A DNA stretch of 64,000 nucleotides, taken from assembly GCA_043787975.1 (NCBI GenBank), contig JAYVUK010000040.1, forward strand, positions 1 to 64,000, given 5' to 3'. The DNA comes from JAPLDA01 sp043787975 (GTDB lineage: Bacteria > Bacteroidota > Bacteroidia > AKYH767-A > 2013-40CM-41-45). How positions within the stretch are numbered: position 1 is the stretch's first letter; each line of letters opens with the position of its first letter. The notes under the pieces are model-generated. The model was not told the DNA's origin and made no database searches. It saw nothing but the letters and a program-made list of their open reading frames with translations. The position numbers were made by a program, and so were the translations under genes. Positions 24,754-33,879 of the stretch are shown here, one piece after another.

Positions 24754-25985
24754 AGTGCAAATGGTTTCATGACAGGTAAATCATCCCTTAAATCTACCGG
24801 TGTAATGCTGGGTACTACTTTTTCTGTTTTATCCAAAAGTGTGACCATGAAGCTGCGAAGGAACATGACGGCAATCGGGTTGTTCTCAATGATCATAGCG
24901 TACATACTGACAGGATGAAAGGGAACATCACCGGTTCCGTCATGATTCAAATCATAGCCTTCATATTTGTCCCAATAGTTTTTTGTGAACGTATTCAATA
25001 CAAGCGAGCCATTGGTAGCCACGTCAAAGGTATTACCGATGAAATTATTATTTTCAATCGTGTTGGCATTGCAACTAGCCTGCACTTTCAGTGCATAGCC
25101 ATTGCTAATAAATTTATTTTTTTTCACTTCAATTCGATTGGTTCCTTCCATGAATATACCAACCGTATTCCGTGTGAAGGTGTTTTCAGAAACCTCTCCG
25201 TCAGAAATTTCTTTGAGTAACAGACCATAGGAAGAGGAACCCCTGTTGTCTTCAAATTTATTTTTTTTCATAATAACGTGATGTGAAAACATGACGGCCA
25301 CACCGGCTTCGTTGTCGTGAAACGTGTTGGCGATATACCGGTCGTCATTCGAAAACATAAAATGCAAACCGTAACGGATATTTTTTTCACTGAAGTTATT
25401 CTGAATGACGGATTCGGTGACGAACTCAAAGTAAATTCCATCGCGATGGCCGGAAATATAATTGCCTTCAATGACAGCATGGTTGCACTTCCATAAATGA
25501 ATCCCGTTCCCTGTGGAGTGTTCCTCTCCAGGTATTCCCTTGATCTTGTTTTTGCGAACGGTAAAATGATTGCTGTTCGCAATGTGAATGGCGAAACTTG
25601 CATTCTCAATGGTGTTGTTCTCAATGACGAAACCGGAAGCGTCGATAATTTTTATGGAAGCAAAATCATTCATCGACGAATACCCGGAATTCCTGAATGT
25701 GATTCCATTTACGATAATATCTTTTCCAGACAGGGTAAGTATTTCAAATTTTTTTTCTCCGTCTAAAACGGTCTTTGGTTCTCCAAACAACCGAAGCGAT
25801 TTCGTAATGACAATGTTTCCTTCTTTGTAAATTCCATTTTCAAGACGGATGGTGTCAAACGGCTGCGCGAGTTCAACTGCTTTTCTCAGTGTCTTGACAG
25901 GATAGGAAGCTCCTGCATGGATTACACTTGCAAAGGAGCAGGTGACGTTCAGTAAAAACGATAGAAGAAAAACGGGACGCAACAC
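24750..25985 (-). CDS. nosD: NosD, periplasmic beta-helix copper-maturation protein
   Basis: About 411 residues. The open frame reaches 26018, but only with TTG and inside nosL; I prefer the GTG at 25985, 3 bp after the nosL stop, which begins a signal peptide (L-R-P-V-F-L-L-S-F-L-L...S-F-A-S). The body is a right-handed parallel beta-helix with many N-x-I/F-x-x-N turns, including I-E-N-N-T-I-E-N and R-Y-G-L-H-F-M-F-S-N-D, the latter a NosD signature. It delivers sulfur or copper for the CuZ site together with NosFY. Confidence 0.88.
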   Translation of the reverse strand: MLRPVFLLSFLLNVTCSFASVIHAGASYPVKTLRKAVELAQPFDTIRLENGIYKEGNIVITKSLRLFGEPKTVLDGEKKFEILTLSGKDIIVNGITFRNSGYSSMNDFASIKIIDASGFVIENNTIENASFAIHIANSNHFTVRKNKIKGIPGEEHSTGNGIHLWKCNHAVIEGNYISGHRDGIYFEFVTESVIQNNFSEKNIRYGLHFMFSNDDRYIANTFHDNEAGVAVMFSHHVIMKKNKFEDNRGSSSYGLLLKEISDGEVSENTFTRNTVGIFMEGTNRIEVKKNKFISNGYALKVQASCNANTIENNNFIGNTFDVATNGSLVLNTFTKNYWDKYEGYDLNHDGTGDVPFHPVSMYAMIIENNPIAVMFLRSFMVTLLDKTEKVVPSITPVDLRDDLPVMKPFAL

Positions 25986-25987
25986 AA

Positions 25988-26419
25988 CTAATTTAATTTT
26001 TGTTGAAGTTGATCCCAAGTTAGGATTTCTCCCGGAAAATTTTGGAGAAAAGATGTTGCTATGTCCTGCGACTCAAAAGCCGCCACACCACTGTTCATGG
26101 GTGTATGCAGAGCCGGGCTTTTTAAAAAAATAGCTTGATTCACTTCCAGGAGTTTTTGACTGTCGGTATAAATGACTGCATACATATGTGTTATTTTTTC
26201 TGTTGAATTCAAACTATTCTTTCTGAAATTATTCATGCAACCAACATCATCAAATTTATAAAGCTTTCCTTTCCCAGTAATTATTTCCGCACCGAACCTG
26301 GTGTCTGCAACAGGCATCTGGCAGAAGTTGCAGGCATCTTTGCCTGCGGTTAAGGGCTGTGGTTCTGTCGCACAGGACGCAAGAAAAATAAGGATAAATA
26401 CTAACTCCCGATTTTTCAT
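25988..26419 (-). CDS. nosL: NosL copper chaperone lipoprotein
   Basis: 143 residues with a lipoprotein signal (I-F-L-A-S-C, Cys 16). The conserved C-N-F-C-Q-M-P-V motif follows, the copper(I)-binding site of NosL, then Y-K-F-D-D-V-G-C-M. NosL supplies Cu to apo-N2O reductase. Its ATG overlaps the stop of the preceding gene by 4 bp. Confidence 0.92.
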   Translation of the reverse strand: MKNRELVFILIFLASCATEPQPLTAGKDACNFCQMPVADTRFGAEIITGKGKLYKFDDVGCMNNFRKNSLNSTEKITHMYAVIYTDSQKLLEVNQAIFLKSPALHTPMNSGVAAFESQDIATSFLQNFPGEILTWDQLQQKLN

Positions 26420-26997
26420 TGTTTGATTTTATTTTTCCTGCCTTCTAAAAACCAAATGACGGCAGCGATAAAGACAACCACAATGATGATGTATCCACCC
26501 ACATCAGGCATCGAGTAAGCATCGAAGTTGAGTAATTTCTTATGGCCAATCATCGGAGGCTGGTACCCCATGCCGGGAATTTTGATGGGCGCATCGGGAT
26601 TCAGGTTGTGGCCATAATCATATCCCCACAGGTAAAAATCGTACATCGCCAGCGCGCCGCCGATAACGGAAAAAACGAGGTAGCTGAATAAAATCTTGCG
26701 GTTGCCTGTGATTGCGATCACCAAACCGTATCCAATAAATGCTGCAACGAGATAAACCAGGTATGTAAATTCGGGAAACATGGCCACGATAATTTTCTTC
26801 ATGCCAATGTAATGATTCAACCCGTTAATGATGTCAACATCTCCGCTTAATTTGTTCAGCCAGATTTTCATGACTAATCCTTCGGGGTATTGCGGAGCGA
26901 ATAAATCGATGCGCCATACCGGGAAAAAATAAGCAGCAATTATCACGAGAGAAGTGAGTGCGATAAGTATCCTGGAAACGGTGCTGAGTTTTTTCAT
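26416..26997 (-). CDS. Polytopic membrane protein of the nos cluster
   Basis: 193 residues with about four membrane helices (near 8-28, 75-95, 98-118, 160-185) and a periplasmic-type loop Y-F-P-V-W-R-I-D-L-x-A-P-Q-Y-P-E-G-L. Proteins like this sit between nosZ and nosL in Bacteroidota nos clusters, but I know no function. Coupled to nosL (4-bp overlap) and separated from the fasciclin gene by a hairpin at 27018-27044. Confidence 0.75.
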   Translation of the reverse strand: MKKLSTVSRILIALTSLVIIAAYFFPVWRIDLFAPQYPEGLVMKIWLNKLSGDVDIINGLNHYIGMKKIIVAMFPEFTYLVYLVAAFIGYGLVIAITGNRKILFSYLVFSVIGGALAMYDFYLWGYDYGHNLNPDAPIKIPGMGYQPPMIGHKKLLNFDAYSMPDVGGYIIIVVVFIAAVIWFLEGRKNKIKQ

Positions 26998-27017
26998 TTT
27001 ATATATCAGGGCAAAAG

Positions 27018-27044
27018 AAACCCCTCGTTAAAACCAAGGGGTTT
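27018..27044 (-). terminator. Hairpin inside the nos operon
   Basis: AAACCCCT / AGGGGTTT stem with an 11-nt loop between the fasciclin gene and the downstream membrane protein gene, followed on the minus strand by TCTTTTG. It probably causes partial termination, giving more nosZ than maturation-gene transcript. Confidence 0.6.
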
Positions 27045-27059
27045 GAATGTTAAATCGTC

Positions 27060-27623
27060 TTATTTAGCTGCGGGTGGTAACAGTACTTCATCTATTACAT
27101 ACACAATTCCGTTGGATGCAGGCACAGTCGCGATAACATGAGCTGTATTATTCACCATCATTTTTCCATCTTTGATACTAATGGTGATGTTCAGCAGATT
27201 TGCCTGGTTAATGGTTTGTCCATCTGTTAAAAAGTCTTGCTTGTATCCACCAACAGCAACATGATATTCAAGGATATTCCTTAAGGCATCCTTGTTTTCG
27301 GGTTTCATTAGGTTTTCAACTGTTCCTTTTGGAAGTTTGTCGAAAGCAGCATTGGTCGGAGCAAACACGGTAAAGGGTCCTGCATTTGATAACTCAGTCA
27401 CATAATCTGCCTGCTTCAATGCTGCCACCAGCGTGGTATGGTCTTTCGAACTCACTGCAATTTTCACGACATCTTTCTGCGATTCATCATCCTTCACGGC
27501 ATCTTGTCCGACCCGCGATTCACTTGCAGCTGCAGGTTGTGAAGCTGTTTCGTTGTTGCTCTGGGTACACGATGTGAAAATACTTAGCAATGGAAGAGAG
27601 AGAACTAAAAATATTTTTTTCAT
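27060..27623 (-). CDS. Fasciclin-domain lipoprotein
   Basis: 187 residues. A lipoprotein signal ends in I-F-T-S-C (Cys 19), then an acidic linker, then one FAS1 domain (about 52-185) with G-P-F-T-V-F-A-P-T-N-A-A-F and L-L-N...I-S-I-K-D-G. FAS1 proteins mediate surface or protein-protein contacts. It lies 25 bp after nosZ on the same transcript; a link with N2O reductase is inferred only from position. Confidence 0.85.
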   Translation of the reverse strand: MKKIFLVLSLPLLSIFTSCTQSNNETASQPAAASESRVGQDAVKDDESQKDVVKIAVSSKDHTTLVAALKQADYVTELSNAGPFTVFAPTNAAFDKLPKGTVENLMKPENKDALRNILEYHVAVGGYKQDFLTDGQTINQANLLNITISIKDGKMMVNNTAHVIATVPASNGIVYVIDEVLLPPAAK

Positions 27624-27648
27624 TGGATGTGATTTTTAAGGTGAATAA

Positions 27649-29637
27649 TTATTGTACTGCTTTCGGCTGATTGGTTCCAGTGCTGAATGTGATCGGCACA
27701 TTTGATCCGGCCGCACTCACGCGAATATATCCCTGCATCTCCTGGTGAAGCGCGGAACAGAAATCAGTACAATACATTGGGAATACACCGGTACGTTCGG
27801 GTTTCCACGCAAGCGTCTGTGTTTCGCCCGGCATGATCAGTAACTCGGCATTGTTCGCACCTTTAACAGCGAAGCCATGCGGAACATCCCAATCCTGTTC
27901 AAGATTTGTAACATGGAAATAAACAACGTCTCCCATTTTTACTCCTTCAATGTTGTCAGGAACAAAGTGCGAACGGATCGCAGTCATGTACACATGCACT
28001 TCATTTCCTTTGCGTACAACTTTCGCTTCTTTTTCTCCTTTCGATACATACGGATTTTGATTGTCTTCAATCTTGTAAAACTTCGTGGAGTTTTTTGAAA
28101 TCAGTTCTGCAGGTATTGCTTCAGCATAATGCGGTTCACCGATGGTTGGAAAGTCAAGGATGAGTTTCATTTTTTCTCCGCTGATATCGAACAGTTGAGC
28201 ACTCTGCGCGAGCTCCGGTCCGGTTGGCAGGTAACGGTCTTTCGTAATTTTATTATAAGCAATTAAATATTTTCCCCACGGTTTTCTTGTCGGCCCGCCG
28301 GGAATGCTTAGATGACCTACAGAATAATATGTCGGTACACGATCTACTACCTGCAAATCGCTGATGCGCCATTTCACTACTTCAGATGAAACGAAGAAAG
28401 AGGTGTACGCATATCCTTTTCCGTCAAACTCTGTATGCAAAGGTCCAAGTCCGGGTTTTTTAACTTCACCATGCAACACGGCATCGTATTTTAAAACAGG
28501 AATGCCTTCGTAGTTTCCTTCAAAATTTTTATCGGCAATTGCTTTTTGAATTTTTGTAAAAGAGAAAACAGGAATCATAGCTGCGAGTTTTCCGCTGCCG
28601 ACAATGTATTCACCTGTCGGATCGGTGTCGCAACCATGTGGTGATTTCGGGCAAGGCATAAAATAAACCATGTCAGGACAATCTTTCGGATCTAACATGG
28701 TAACTTCTTTTTCAATGGTTGAAGTGGCAGCGTGAGTTTTCTCACTGTATACATTGTGTGCATACGCGACTGTTCTCTTCTGACCTTTGCCGGCTTTCCA
28801 ATATTCTTCTGCTTTTTTCCAATTGATTGCCATTACAAAATCTTTGTCTTTCTGAGAAGCGTTTACTTCTAACAATGTATTTGCCCGTTCCGAATTGTAA
28901 CAGCTAAAGAAAAACCATCCGTGTGAAACTCCTTTTCCGGCGCGCGCCAAATCAAAGTTTACACCGGGTAATAAAATCTGGAAAGCGATTTTCATTTCTC
29001 CTGAAGTTTTATCTACACTGATAAAACTTACGGTGCCATGGAAATTTTGTTTGTACGTATTGATGGGAACATCTCCGTTGGTGTTATCCATGGGAATACT
29101 AAAGCGGGTTCCTGCAACAACATATTCAGAATTTTCTGTGATGAACGGAGAGGAGTGGTTACCCGCGCTGTTGGGAATTTCAATAATCTCTGCTGTATGA
29201 AAAGTTCGTAAATCGATCCTCGCAATGCGTGGTGTATTGTTACCGTTTCCGAAAACCCAGCGACCGTCCTGTATTCCATCCGTTTCGGAAAGTGCGATGT
29301 GATGCAAATCGTCCCATGGAACAAAGCCATGCGATGTGTTAAGCATCGGTTTTGTTTCTTCGTTGTAGCCATATCCTTTTTCAGGGTCAACCGAAAAAAC
29401 AGGAATCACGCGGAACAAACGGCCGGAAGGGATTCCATAAACACTCATTTGCCCGCTAAAACCACCGGAAACGAAATCATAAAATTCATCGTATTTGCCC
29501 GGTGCAACGTATGCTTTTTGAGCGGCATCACCACCAGTGGCGCTTGAAACATTTTTAGGTTTGCAACCCTTAAGAATTAAAATGCCGGCTATTATTAAGG
29601 CGGCAAGCAAAAGATAATTTCCAATTTTATTTTTCAT
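27649..29637 (-). CDS. nosZ: Nitrous oxide reductase, Sec-type (clade II)
   Basis: Reduces N2O to N2 in the periplasm. 662 residues from the ATG at 29637; the longer frame to 29670 adds 11 residues before the hydrophobic segment. The leader lacks a twin-arginine motif, so export is Sec-type, as in clade II; its end, L-K-G-C, might also be lipid-modified. CuZ ligand motifs are present: D-D-L-H-H-I, S-H-G-W, S-P-H-G, G-P-L-H-T, V-G-H-L and P-H-Y. The C-terminal CuA domain has C623-T-D-F-C-S-A-L-H-Q-E-M. Everything needed for activity is visible. A cytochrome c gene precedes it and fasciclin and nosLDFY follow. Confidence 0.97.
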   Translation of the reverse strand: MKNKIGNYLLLAALIIAGILILKGCKPKNVSSATGGDAAQKAYVAPGKYDEFYDFVSGGFSGQMSVYGIPSGRLFRVIPVFSVDPEKGYGYNEETKPMLNTSHGFVPWDDLHHIALSETDGIQDGRWVFGNGNNTPRIARIDLRTFHTAEIIEIPNSAGNHSSPFITENSEYVVAGTRFSIPMDNTNGDVPINTYKQNFHGTVSFISVDKTSGEMKIAFQILLPGVNFDLARAGKGVSHGWFFFSCYNSERANTLLEVNASQKDKDFVMAINWKKAEEYWKAGKGQKRTVAYAHNVYSEKTHAATSTIEKEVTMLDPKDCPDMVYFMPCPKSPHGCDTDPTGEYIVGSGKLAAMIPVFSFTKIQKAIADKNFEGNYEGIPVLKYDAVLHGEVKKPGLGPLHTEFDGKGYAYTSFFVSSEVVKWRISDLQVVDRVPTYYSVGHLSIPGGPTRKPWGKYLIAYNKITKDRYLPTGPELAQSAQLFDISGEKMKLILDFPTIGEPHYAEAIPAELISKNSTKFYKIEDNQNPYVSKGEKEAKVVRKGNEVHVYMTAIRSHFVPDNIEGVKMGDVVYFHVTNLEQDWDVPHGFAVKGANNAELLIMPGETQTLAWKPERTGVFPMYCTDFCSALHQEMQGYIRVSAAGSNVPITFSTGTNQPKAVQ

Positions 29638-29688
29638 GTGTTTTATATATTTATGTGTGCACTCAATCATTCAATATCATGACAGGGG

Positions 29689-30168
29689 TTATTTTACTCC
29701 GTCATTTTTGCGCATGAATTCCAGCACATGCCGCGCATCAGCATCACTCAGGCTTTGATTCGGCATGCGCACAAGGCATTCTTCCAACATGGCTTGTGCA
29801 GCAGGATCTTTTGTAATCATTTCATCCGTGTTGGTTGCAAAATTCATGATCCATTCCGGCTTCCTGCGTGTTGTAACACCAGACCAACCCGGACCAACCA
29901 GTTTTTCTTTTGTGAGCCGGTGACAGGCAGAACATTTTAAATCATAGATTCCATTTCCTTCTTTAGCCATAGCAGGATCGAGGGCCGCAGCGATCTCAAC
30001 GTTTTTAAATTTGCCGATACCTTTTGCATCTAAGGCTTTTGAAGCAGAGTCTTCTTTAAAAAGATCAGCTGTTGCATTTGGGTTTTCTGCAGGTTCTTTT
30101 TTTTCTGTGTTGCCTCCGCAAGCGTACAACAGCAATGAAATTCCGGAAATGATAAGTAGTTTTTTCAT
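29689..30168 (-). CDS. Cytochrome c lipoprotein, probable electron donor to NosZ
   Basis: 159 residues from the ATG at 30168; the frame to 30294 has an unlikely hydrophilic extension. Lipoprotein signal L-L-L-Y-A-C, then a linker and one haem site C-S-A-C-H with a distal Met in R-M-P-N-Q. It is a paralog of the protein at 36127-36609: both share G-I-G-K-F-K-N and L-V-G-P-G-W-x-G-V-T-T-R-R-x-P-E-W-I-M-N-F. First gene of the nos operon, so it is probably the dedicated electron carrier on the periplasmic face of a membrane. Confidence 0.9.
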   Translation of the reverse strand: MKKLLIISGISLLLYACGGNTEKKEPAENPNATADLFKEDSASKALDAKGIGKFKNVEIAAALDPAMAKEGNGIYDLKCSACHRLTKEKLVGPGWSGVTTRRKPEWIMNFATNTDEMITKDPAAQAMLEECLVRMPNQSLSDADARHVLEFMRKNDGVK

Positions 30169-30560
30169 AGATTTAAATTTGGTGGTAAAACTGTGGGATG
30201 AGGCATTTATTTTCGTCCGTAAACATAAAACAGGACTGCATGATGGTAAATGAGTTTGGTCATGAATAACCATGAGACCTATCATGATTGACAATCAAAA
30301 CTTTTGGTTTATAATAATCACGTATAAATTTTGATCGTATGGACTCATGATAGAATTATTGAACATTAAAGGTGAATACTGCTCTTATTAAAAGCATTAC
30401 ACAATTTTGGAAATTAGTTTCATGATTCACACATTATGTCAGCAGTTTTTAAGTTAAAAGATCCTGTAGTGCCTGAAGTATACGCAACGTCGGAGTAAAG
30501 TATAAAGCCGATAAACAAGATCACAAAAGCAGTCACCTTTCAGCATTGTGCGTTCCCTAT
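30169..30560. other. Spacer of about 390 bp between the cytochrome and ric genes
   Basis: Holds regulatory-looking dyads but no firm promoter. TGATTGACAATCA (30285-30297) is a perfect odd-centred palindrome resembling an FNR box with one extra spacer base. GGTCATG-N6-CATGAGACC lies at 30259-30280. A weak minus-strand -7 box, TATGTTTA, is at 30220-30227. Its distance from the dyad does not match the 58.5-nt rule. A short open frame at 30420-30536 is listed separately. Confidence 0.45.
30420..30536 (-). CDS. Possible small membrane peptide downstream of ric
   Basis: 38 codons from a GTG at 30536, 24 bp after the ric stop. The N-terminal half is hydrophobic (V-T-A-F-V-I-L-F-I-G-F-I-L-Y) and would span the membrane once; the rest is polar and includes one Cys near the end. 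No family recognised, GTG start, no ribosome-site evidence. It could be a real small protein of the stress operon, or chance. Confidence 0.22.
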   Translation of the reverse strand: MTAFVILFIGFILYSDVAYTSGTTGSFNLKTADIMCES

Positions 30561-31286
30561 TTAGTTCAGCAAAGGCATATTTAATCCGGACAACAATGTC
30601 AATGCTTTCGGAAACAAAATATTGTTTTCTAAATGTACATGCTGATGTAGATCGCGTTCAAATATTTTTAATTCTTCAAGCGAGAGCTGAAAGGTTGTGC
30701 AGGCATTTGCCGGAGGTGTATAATCATTGCTTAATGTTTTAATCATCTCCATTAATTTTCCGGCCTCTTCATGTTCACTTTCCATGACCTGTATTGGACC
30801 CTCTATAGAATTTTCTCCCAATTGGTTGCCTTCTTTGAAAAGGGCCTCCAATGCTTTGATACGTGGAAAGAGAATGGTCTCTTCTTTCATCATGTGCTGT
30901 TCAAAAGCAATTTTTATTTCATTAAATAAAATTTTTATGCTTTTCATTTCAGGATGTGCATCTCCATGCTTTGAAGCAACTTTTTCAAGATGCTGTTGAA
31001 TAAGAGGAAGGTTTTCTGTTACGTAGCGATGATGATTTTCGAGAATATAATCCACCAATTGCGCTAAGGAAAAATTACTGAAATCATTTTCAGAGGCGAC
31101 TGTATTCTCAAAAAGATTTTCGAGTTTCTTTTTTACTTCTGTTAGTTTTTCGGGATCGTTTGAAATGGCTTCAGATAATTTCTGTTTTCCCCGGCAACAG
31201 AAGTCCAGGTTGTACTTCTCAAATAATGCTGCAGCTTCGGGTTTCGATGTTGCAATTTCTGCCAGTGAAAGATTTTCTATTTTCAT
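30561..31286 (-). CDS. ric: RIC/ScdA-type iron-sulfur repair di-iron protein
   Basis: 241 residues. The N-terminal ScdA domain (DUF542, about 1-60) has the conserved Y-N-L-D-F-C-C-R-G-K motif. The rest is a hemerythrin-like four-helix bundle with ligand motifs H-H-R-Y (about 90), F-E-Q-H-M-M-K-E-E (about 134), E-S-E-H-E-E and H-V-H-L-E-N-N. It repairs Fe-S clusters damaged by NO and oxidants. Its place between nos and ccoI fits protection from NO during N-oxide respiration. Divergent from ccoI across 169 bp that contain an FNR-type box. Confidence 0.92.
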   Translation of the reverse strand: MKIENLSLAEIATSKPEAAALFEKYNLDFCCRGKQKLSEAISNDPEKLTEVKKKLENLFENTVASENDFSNFSLAQLVDYILENHHRYVTENLPLIQQHLEKVASKHGDAHPEMKSIKILFNEIKIAFEQHMMKEETILFPRIKALEALFKEGNQLGENSIEGPIQVMESEHEEAGKLMEMIKTLSNDYTPPANACTTFQLSLEELKIFERDLHQHVHLENNILFPKALTLLSGLNMPLLN

Positions 31287-31362
31287 TTTTCGTAATATTT
31301 AATAATAAAGTGTTATGAATATTTAAGGAGCGTAATAGTAAAGATTGCTACCGATGTAAAAC

Positions 31363-31376
31363 ATGATTCTAATCAT
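31363..31376. promoter_or_regulatory. FNR-type box in the ric-ccoI divergent region
   Basis: ATGAT-TCTA-ATCAT, a perfect dyad with FNR spacing. Centre 31369.5 is 58.5 nt from the last base of the ccoI -7 box (TACATTTG, 31421-31428). No matching -7 box was found at that distance towards ric. Confidence 0.75.
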
Positions 31377-31420
31377 AAGTCAACCTGACTTTGATCACAG
31401 GCGTTGAAAAGATGTTAAAA

Positions 31421-31428
31421 TACATTTG
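31421..31428 (+). promoter_or_regulatory. -7 box of ccoI
   Basis: TACATTTG, exact TAnnTTTG. It overlaps the TTG at 31426 that opens the frame, so translation must begin later, at the ATG at 31456. Confidence 0.65.
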
Positions 31429-31455
31429 ACTTTGAATCAAATCTGCAATTCATTT

Positions 31456-33879
31456 ATGTTGGAGAATATTTTAGTAAAAGAAAAATTGCAATGCTATCAC
31501 TGTGGCGATGAATGTAAAACCGATCTCATCTTTTTTGATGAAAAGAATTTTTGTTGCAAAGGATGTAAGCTTGTCTATGATATCCTGAAGGAAAACAATC
31601 TCTGCTCTTATTATAACATCAATTCTGCTCCCGGCATATCATCAAAAAAATCAATTTATAAAGAGCAGTTTGCGTTTCTGGATGATGAAAGAGTAAAACA
31701 AAAACTTCTTCGTTTCACCGATGGTAGAATATCTTCCGTCATCCTTTATATTCCGCAAATACATTGCAGCAGTTGTATCTGGCTGCTTGAGAACCTCAAT
31801 CGGATTAACGATGGTGTTGTTCGTTCGATGGTTAATTTTTCGAGAAGGGAAGTAACGATTTCATTTTCGGAAAAAATTTCATTGCGCGAAATTGTTGAAC
31901 TTCTTTCTGCTATTGGCTATGAGCCGATCATCAAGCTTGAAGACGTGGAAAGCAATAGGAAAGAAAGTAAGGATTGGACGACCGTTTATAAAATCGGTGT
32001 AGCCGGATTTTGTTTTGGTAACATCATGTTGTTTAGTTTTCCCGAATATTTTTCTTCCGGTCATTACGTCGAAACAGGGTTTAAGGAAATTTTCAGTTAC
32101 CTCAATTTTGCTTTGTCTCTTCCTGTCTTTTTTTATTGCAGCAGCCAGTTTTTTCGATCCGCTGCTTTAAGTTTAAAACAAAAATTTCTGAATATAGATG
32201 TCCCGATAGCACTCGGTATCCTGGTGATGTTTCTAAGGAGTTCGTATGAAATAATCAGCGCGAACGGTGCAGGCTATATGGATACAATGTCAGGACTTGT
32301 TTTTTTTATGCTTATCGGGCGTGCGTTTCAGAATAAAACGTATGAAACAATTTCTTTTGAGCGTGACTACAAATCTTTTTTTCCGGTCTCGGTGATGATA
32401 CGAAGAAAGAAAAATGATACGTCCATTCCGGTCTCGGATCTGAAAATTTCTGACCGCATTATCATCCGAAATGAAGAATTGATTCCGGCAGATGCAGTGT
32501 TGATTAAGGGTCCGGCAAACATTGATTACAGTTTTGTAACCGGAGAATCTGTGCCCGTCTCAAAACATGAAGGGGAATTAATTTACGCAGGTGGAAAGCA
32601 AATGGGAACAGCCATTGAACTGGAAGTAGTAAAAAATATTTCCCAGAGTTATCTCACCCAGTTATGGAACAACAATGCCTATAACAGTAAAAGAGATGAA
32701 AGTTCATTTCAACAACTGGTGAATCGAATCAGTCATTATTTCACAATGGCTCTTATTGCCGTAGCGCTTATATCATTTGGCTGGTGGTTTTTTCAACATG
32801 ATCTGTCGAGGGGAATGAATGCTTTTACAGCGGTGCTGATTATTGCATGCCCGTGCGCCCTCGCAATATCGTCTCCGTTCACATTAGGGAATATTCTCCG
32901 CGTTTTTGGTCGTCATCAATTTTTTCTGAAAAATTATGCTGTGATTGAAAAGCTGGCAAAGATTGATACGATCATTTTTGATAAAACGGGAACACTGACA
33001 AAAACTAACTCATCAAAAATTTCTTTTGTCGGAGACAAACTGACCATGGATGAAATGAAAATGGTGAAGTCGCTCGTGCATCATTCGTCACATCCGTTAA
33101 GCAGAATCATGGATGAGGATATGAAGGAAATTCCCGTGATGAATATAAAGGGATTCAAAGAGGAACCGGGCAAAGGCATTTCGGGAATTGTGTTTGATGT
33201 TCCGGTAAAAATTGGTTCGGCACCATTCACGGAAGCAGGAAATAGCGACGACTTAAATTCAATTAAAATTTTTGTTTCGATCAATGACAATGTTCGAGGA
33301 TATTTTGCTTTACAAAATGAATATAGGAATGGAGTGGAGGAGGTTGTTCGTCAATTGAAAAAATCAGGCTATCAACTTGCTGTTCTTTCCGGCGATCATG
33401 ATGGTGAAAAAAAATACCTGGAGGAAATTTTCGGAAAGGAAGTTACAATACGTTTTAATCAGTCACCTTCTGATAAATTAAGGTTTGTTCAGCAGCTTCA
33501 ACGAAGTGGCAGAAATGTACTAATGATTGGCGATGGACTGAATGACGCCGGAGCTTTAAAGCAAAGCCATGTTGGGATTTCTGTTTCTGATGACACCAAT
33601 AATTTTTCACCAGCATGTGATGGAATTCTGAACGCAGATAAATTGAACAAGCTGCCCTCGCTTTTGAGAATTTCCAAGTCCAGTCAAAAGATCATTCTTT
33701 TCAGTTTTGTAATTGCTCTCCTTTACAATGCAGTGGGTTTATCATTTGCTGTCACCGGTCACCTTTCACCTGTTGTTGCTGCGATCCTGATGCCGATCAG
33801 TGCTGTAACAATTATTTCTTTTACAACGGGAGTTTCGAATTGGGTTGGAAAAATGATGTTGTCTGGCAGATATGATTAG
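31456..33879 (+). CDS. ccoI: Copper-translocating P1B-type ATPase for cbb3 assembly (CcoI/FixI type)
   Basis: 807 residues from the ATG at 31456. The N-terminus is Cys-rich (C-Y-H-C-G-D-E-C, then F-C-C-K-G-C), as in CcoI/FixI proteins of this phylum, followed by an HMA domain with H-C-S-S-C. Catalytic parts: T-G-E-S in F-V-T-G-E-S-V-P, the metal-path C-P-C (465-467), D509-K-T-G-T-L-T and G-D-G-L-N-D-A. About eight membrane helices. It exports Cu+ to the periplasm for oxidase assembly. In many bacteria it sits in a ccoGHIS operon; here it is separated from ccoG, H and S by 4 kb but shares the same type of promoter. Confidence 0.9.
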   Translation: MLENILVKEKLQCYHCGDECKTDLIFFDEKNFCCKGCKLVYDILKENNLCSYYNINSAPGISSKKSIYKEQFAFLDDERVKQKLLRFTDGRISSVILYIPQIHCSSCIWLLENLNRINDGVVRSMVNFSRREVTISFSEKISLREIVELLSAIGYEPIIKLEDVESNRKESKDWTTVYKIGVAGFCFGNIMLFSFPEYFSSGHYVETGFKEIFSYLNFALSLPVFFYCSSQFFRSAALSLKQKFLNIDVPIALGILVMFLRSSYEIISANGAGYMDTMSGLVFFMLIGRAFQNKTYETISFERDYKSFFPVSVMIRRKKNDTSIPVSDLKISDRIIIRNEELIPADAVLIKGPANIDYSFVTGESVPVSKHEGELIYAGGKQMGTAIELEVVKNISQSYLTQLWNNNAYNSKRDESSFQQLVNRISHYFTMALIAVALISFGWWFFQHDLSRGMNAFTAVLIIACPCALAISSPFTLGNILRVFGRHQFFLKNYAVIEKLAKIDTIIFDKTGTLTKTNSSKISFVGDKLTMDEMKMVKSLVHHSSHPLSRIMDEDMKEIPVMNIKGFKEEPGKGISGIVFDVPVKIGSAPFTEAGNSDDLNSIKIFVSINDNVRGYFALQNEYRNGVEEVVRQLKKSGYQLAVLSGDHDGEKKYLEEIFGKEVTIRFNQSPSDKLRFVQQLQRSGRNVLMIGDGLNDAGALKQSHVGISVSDDTNNFSPACDGILNADKLNKLPSLLRISKSSQKIILFSFVIALLYNAVGLSFAVTGHLSPVVAAILMPISAVTIISFTTGVSNWVGKMMLSGRYD

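Noticed and set aside
25986..26018. nosD start at the TTG inside nosL
   Set aside because: The GTG at 25985, right after the nosL stop, gives a normal signal peptide and tight coupling.
31426..31455. TTG at 31426 as start of ccoI
   Set aside because: It lies inside the -7 box TACATTTG, so it cannot be on the transcript; the ATG at 31456 is used.
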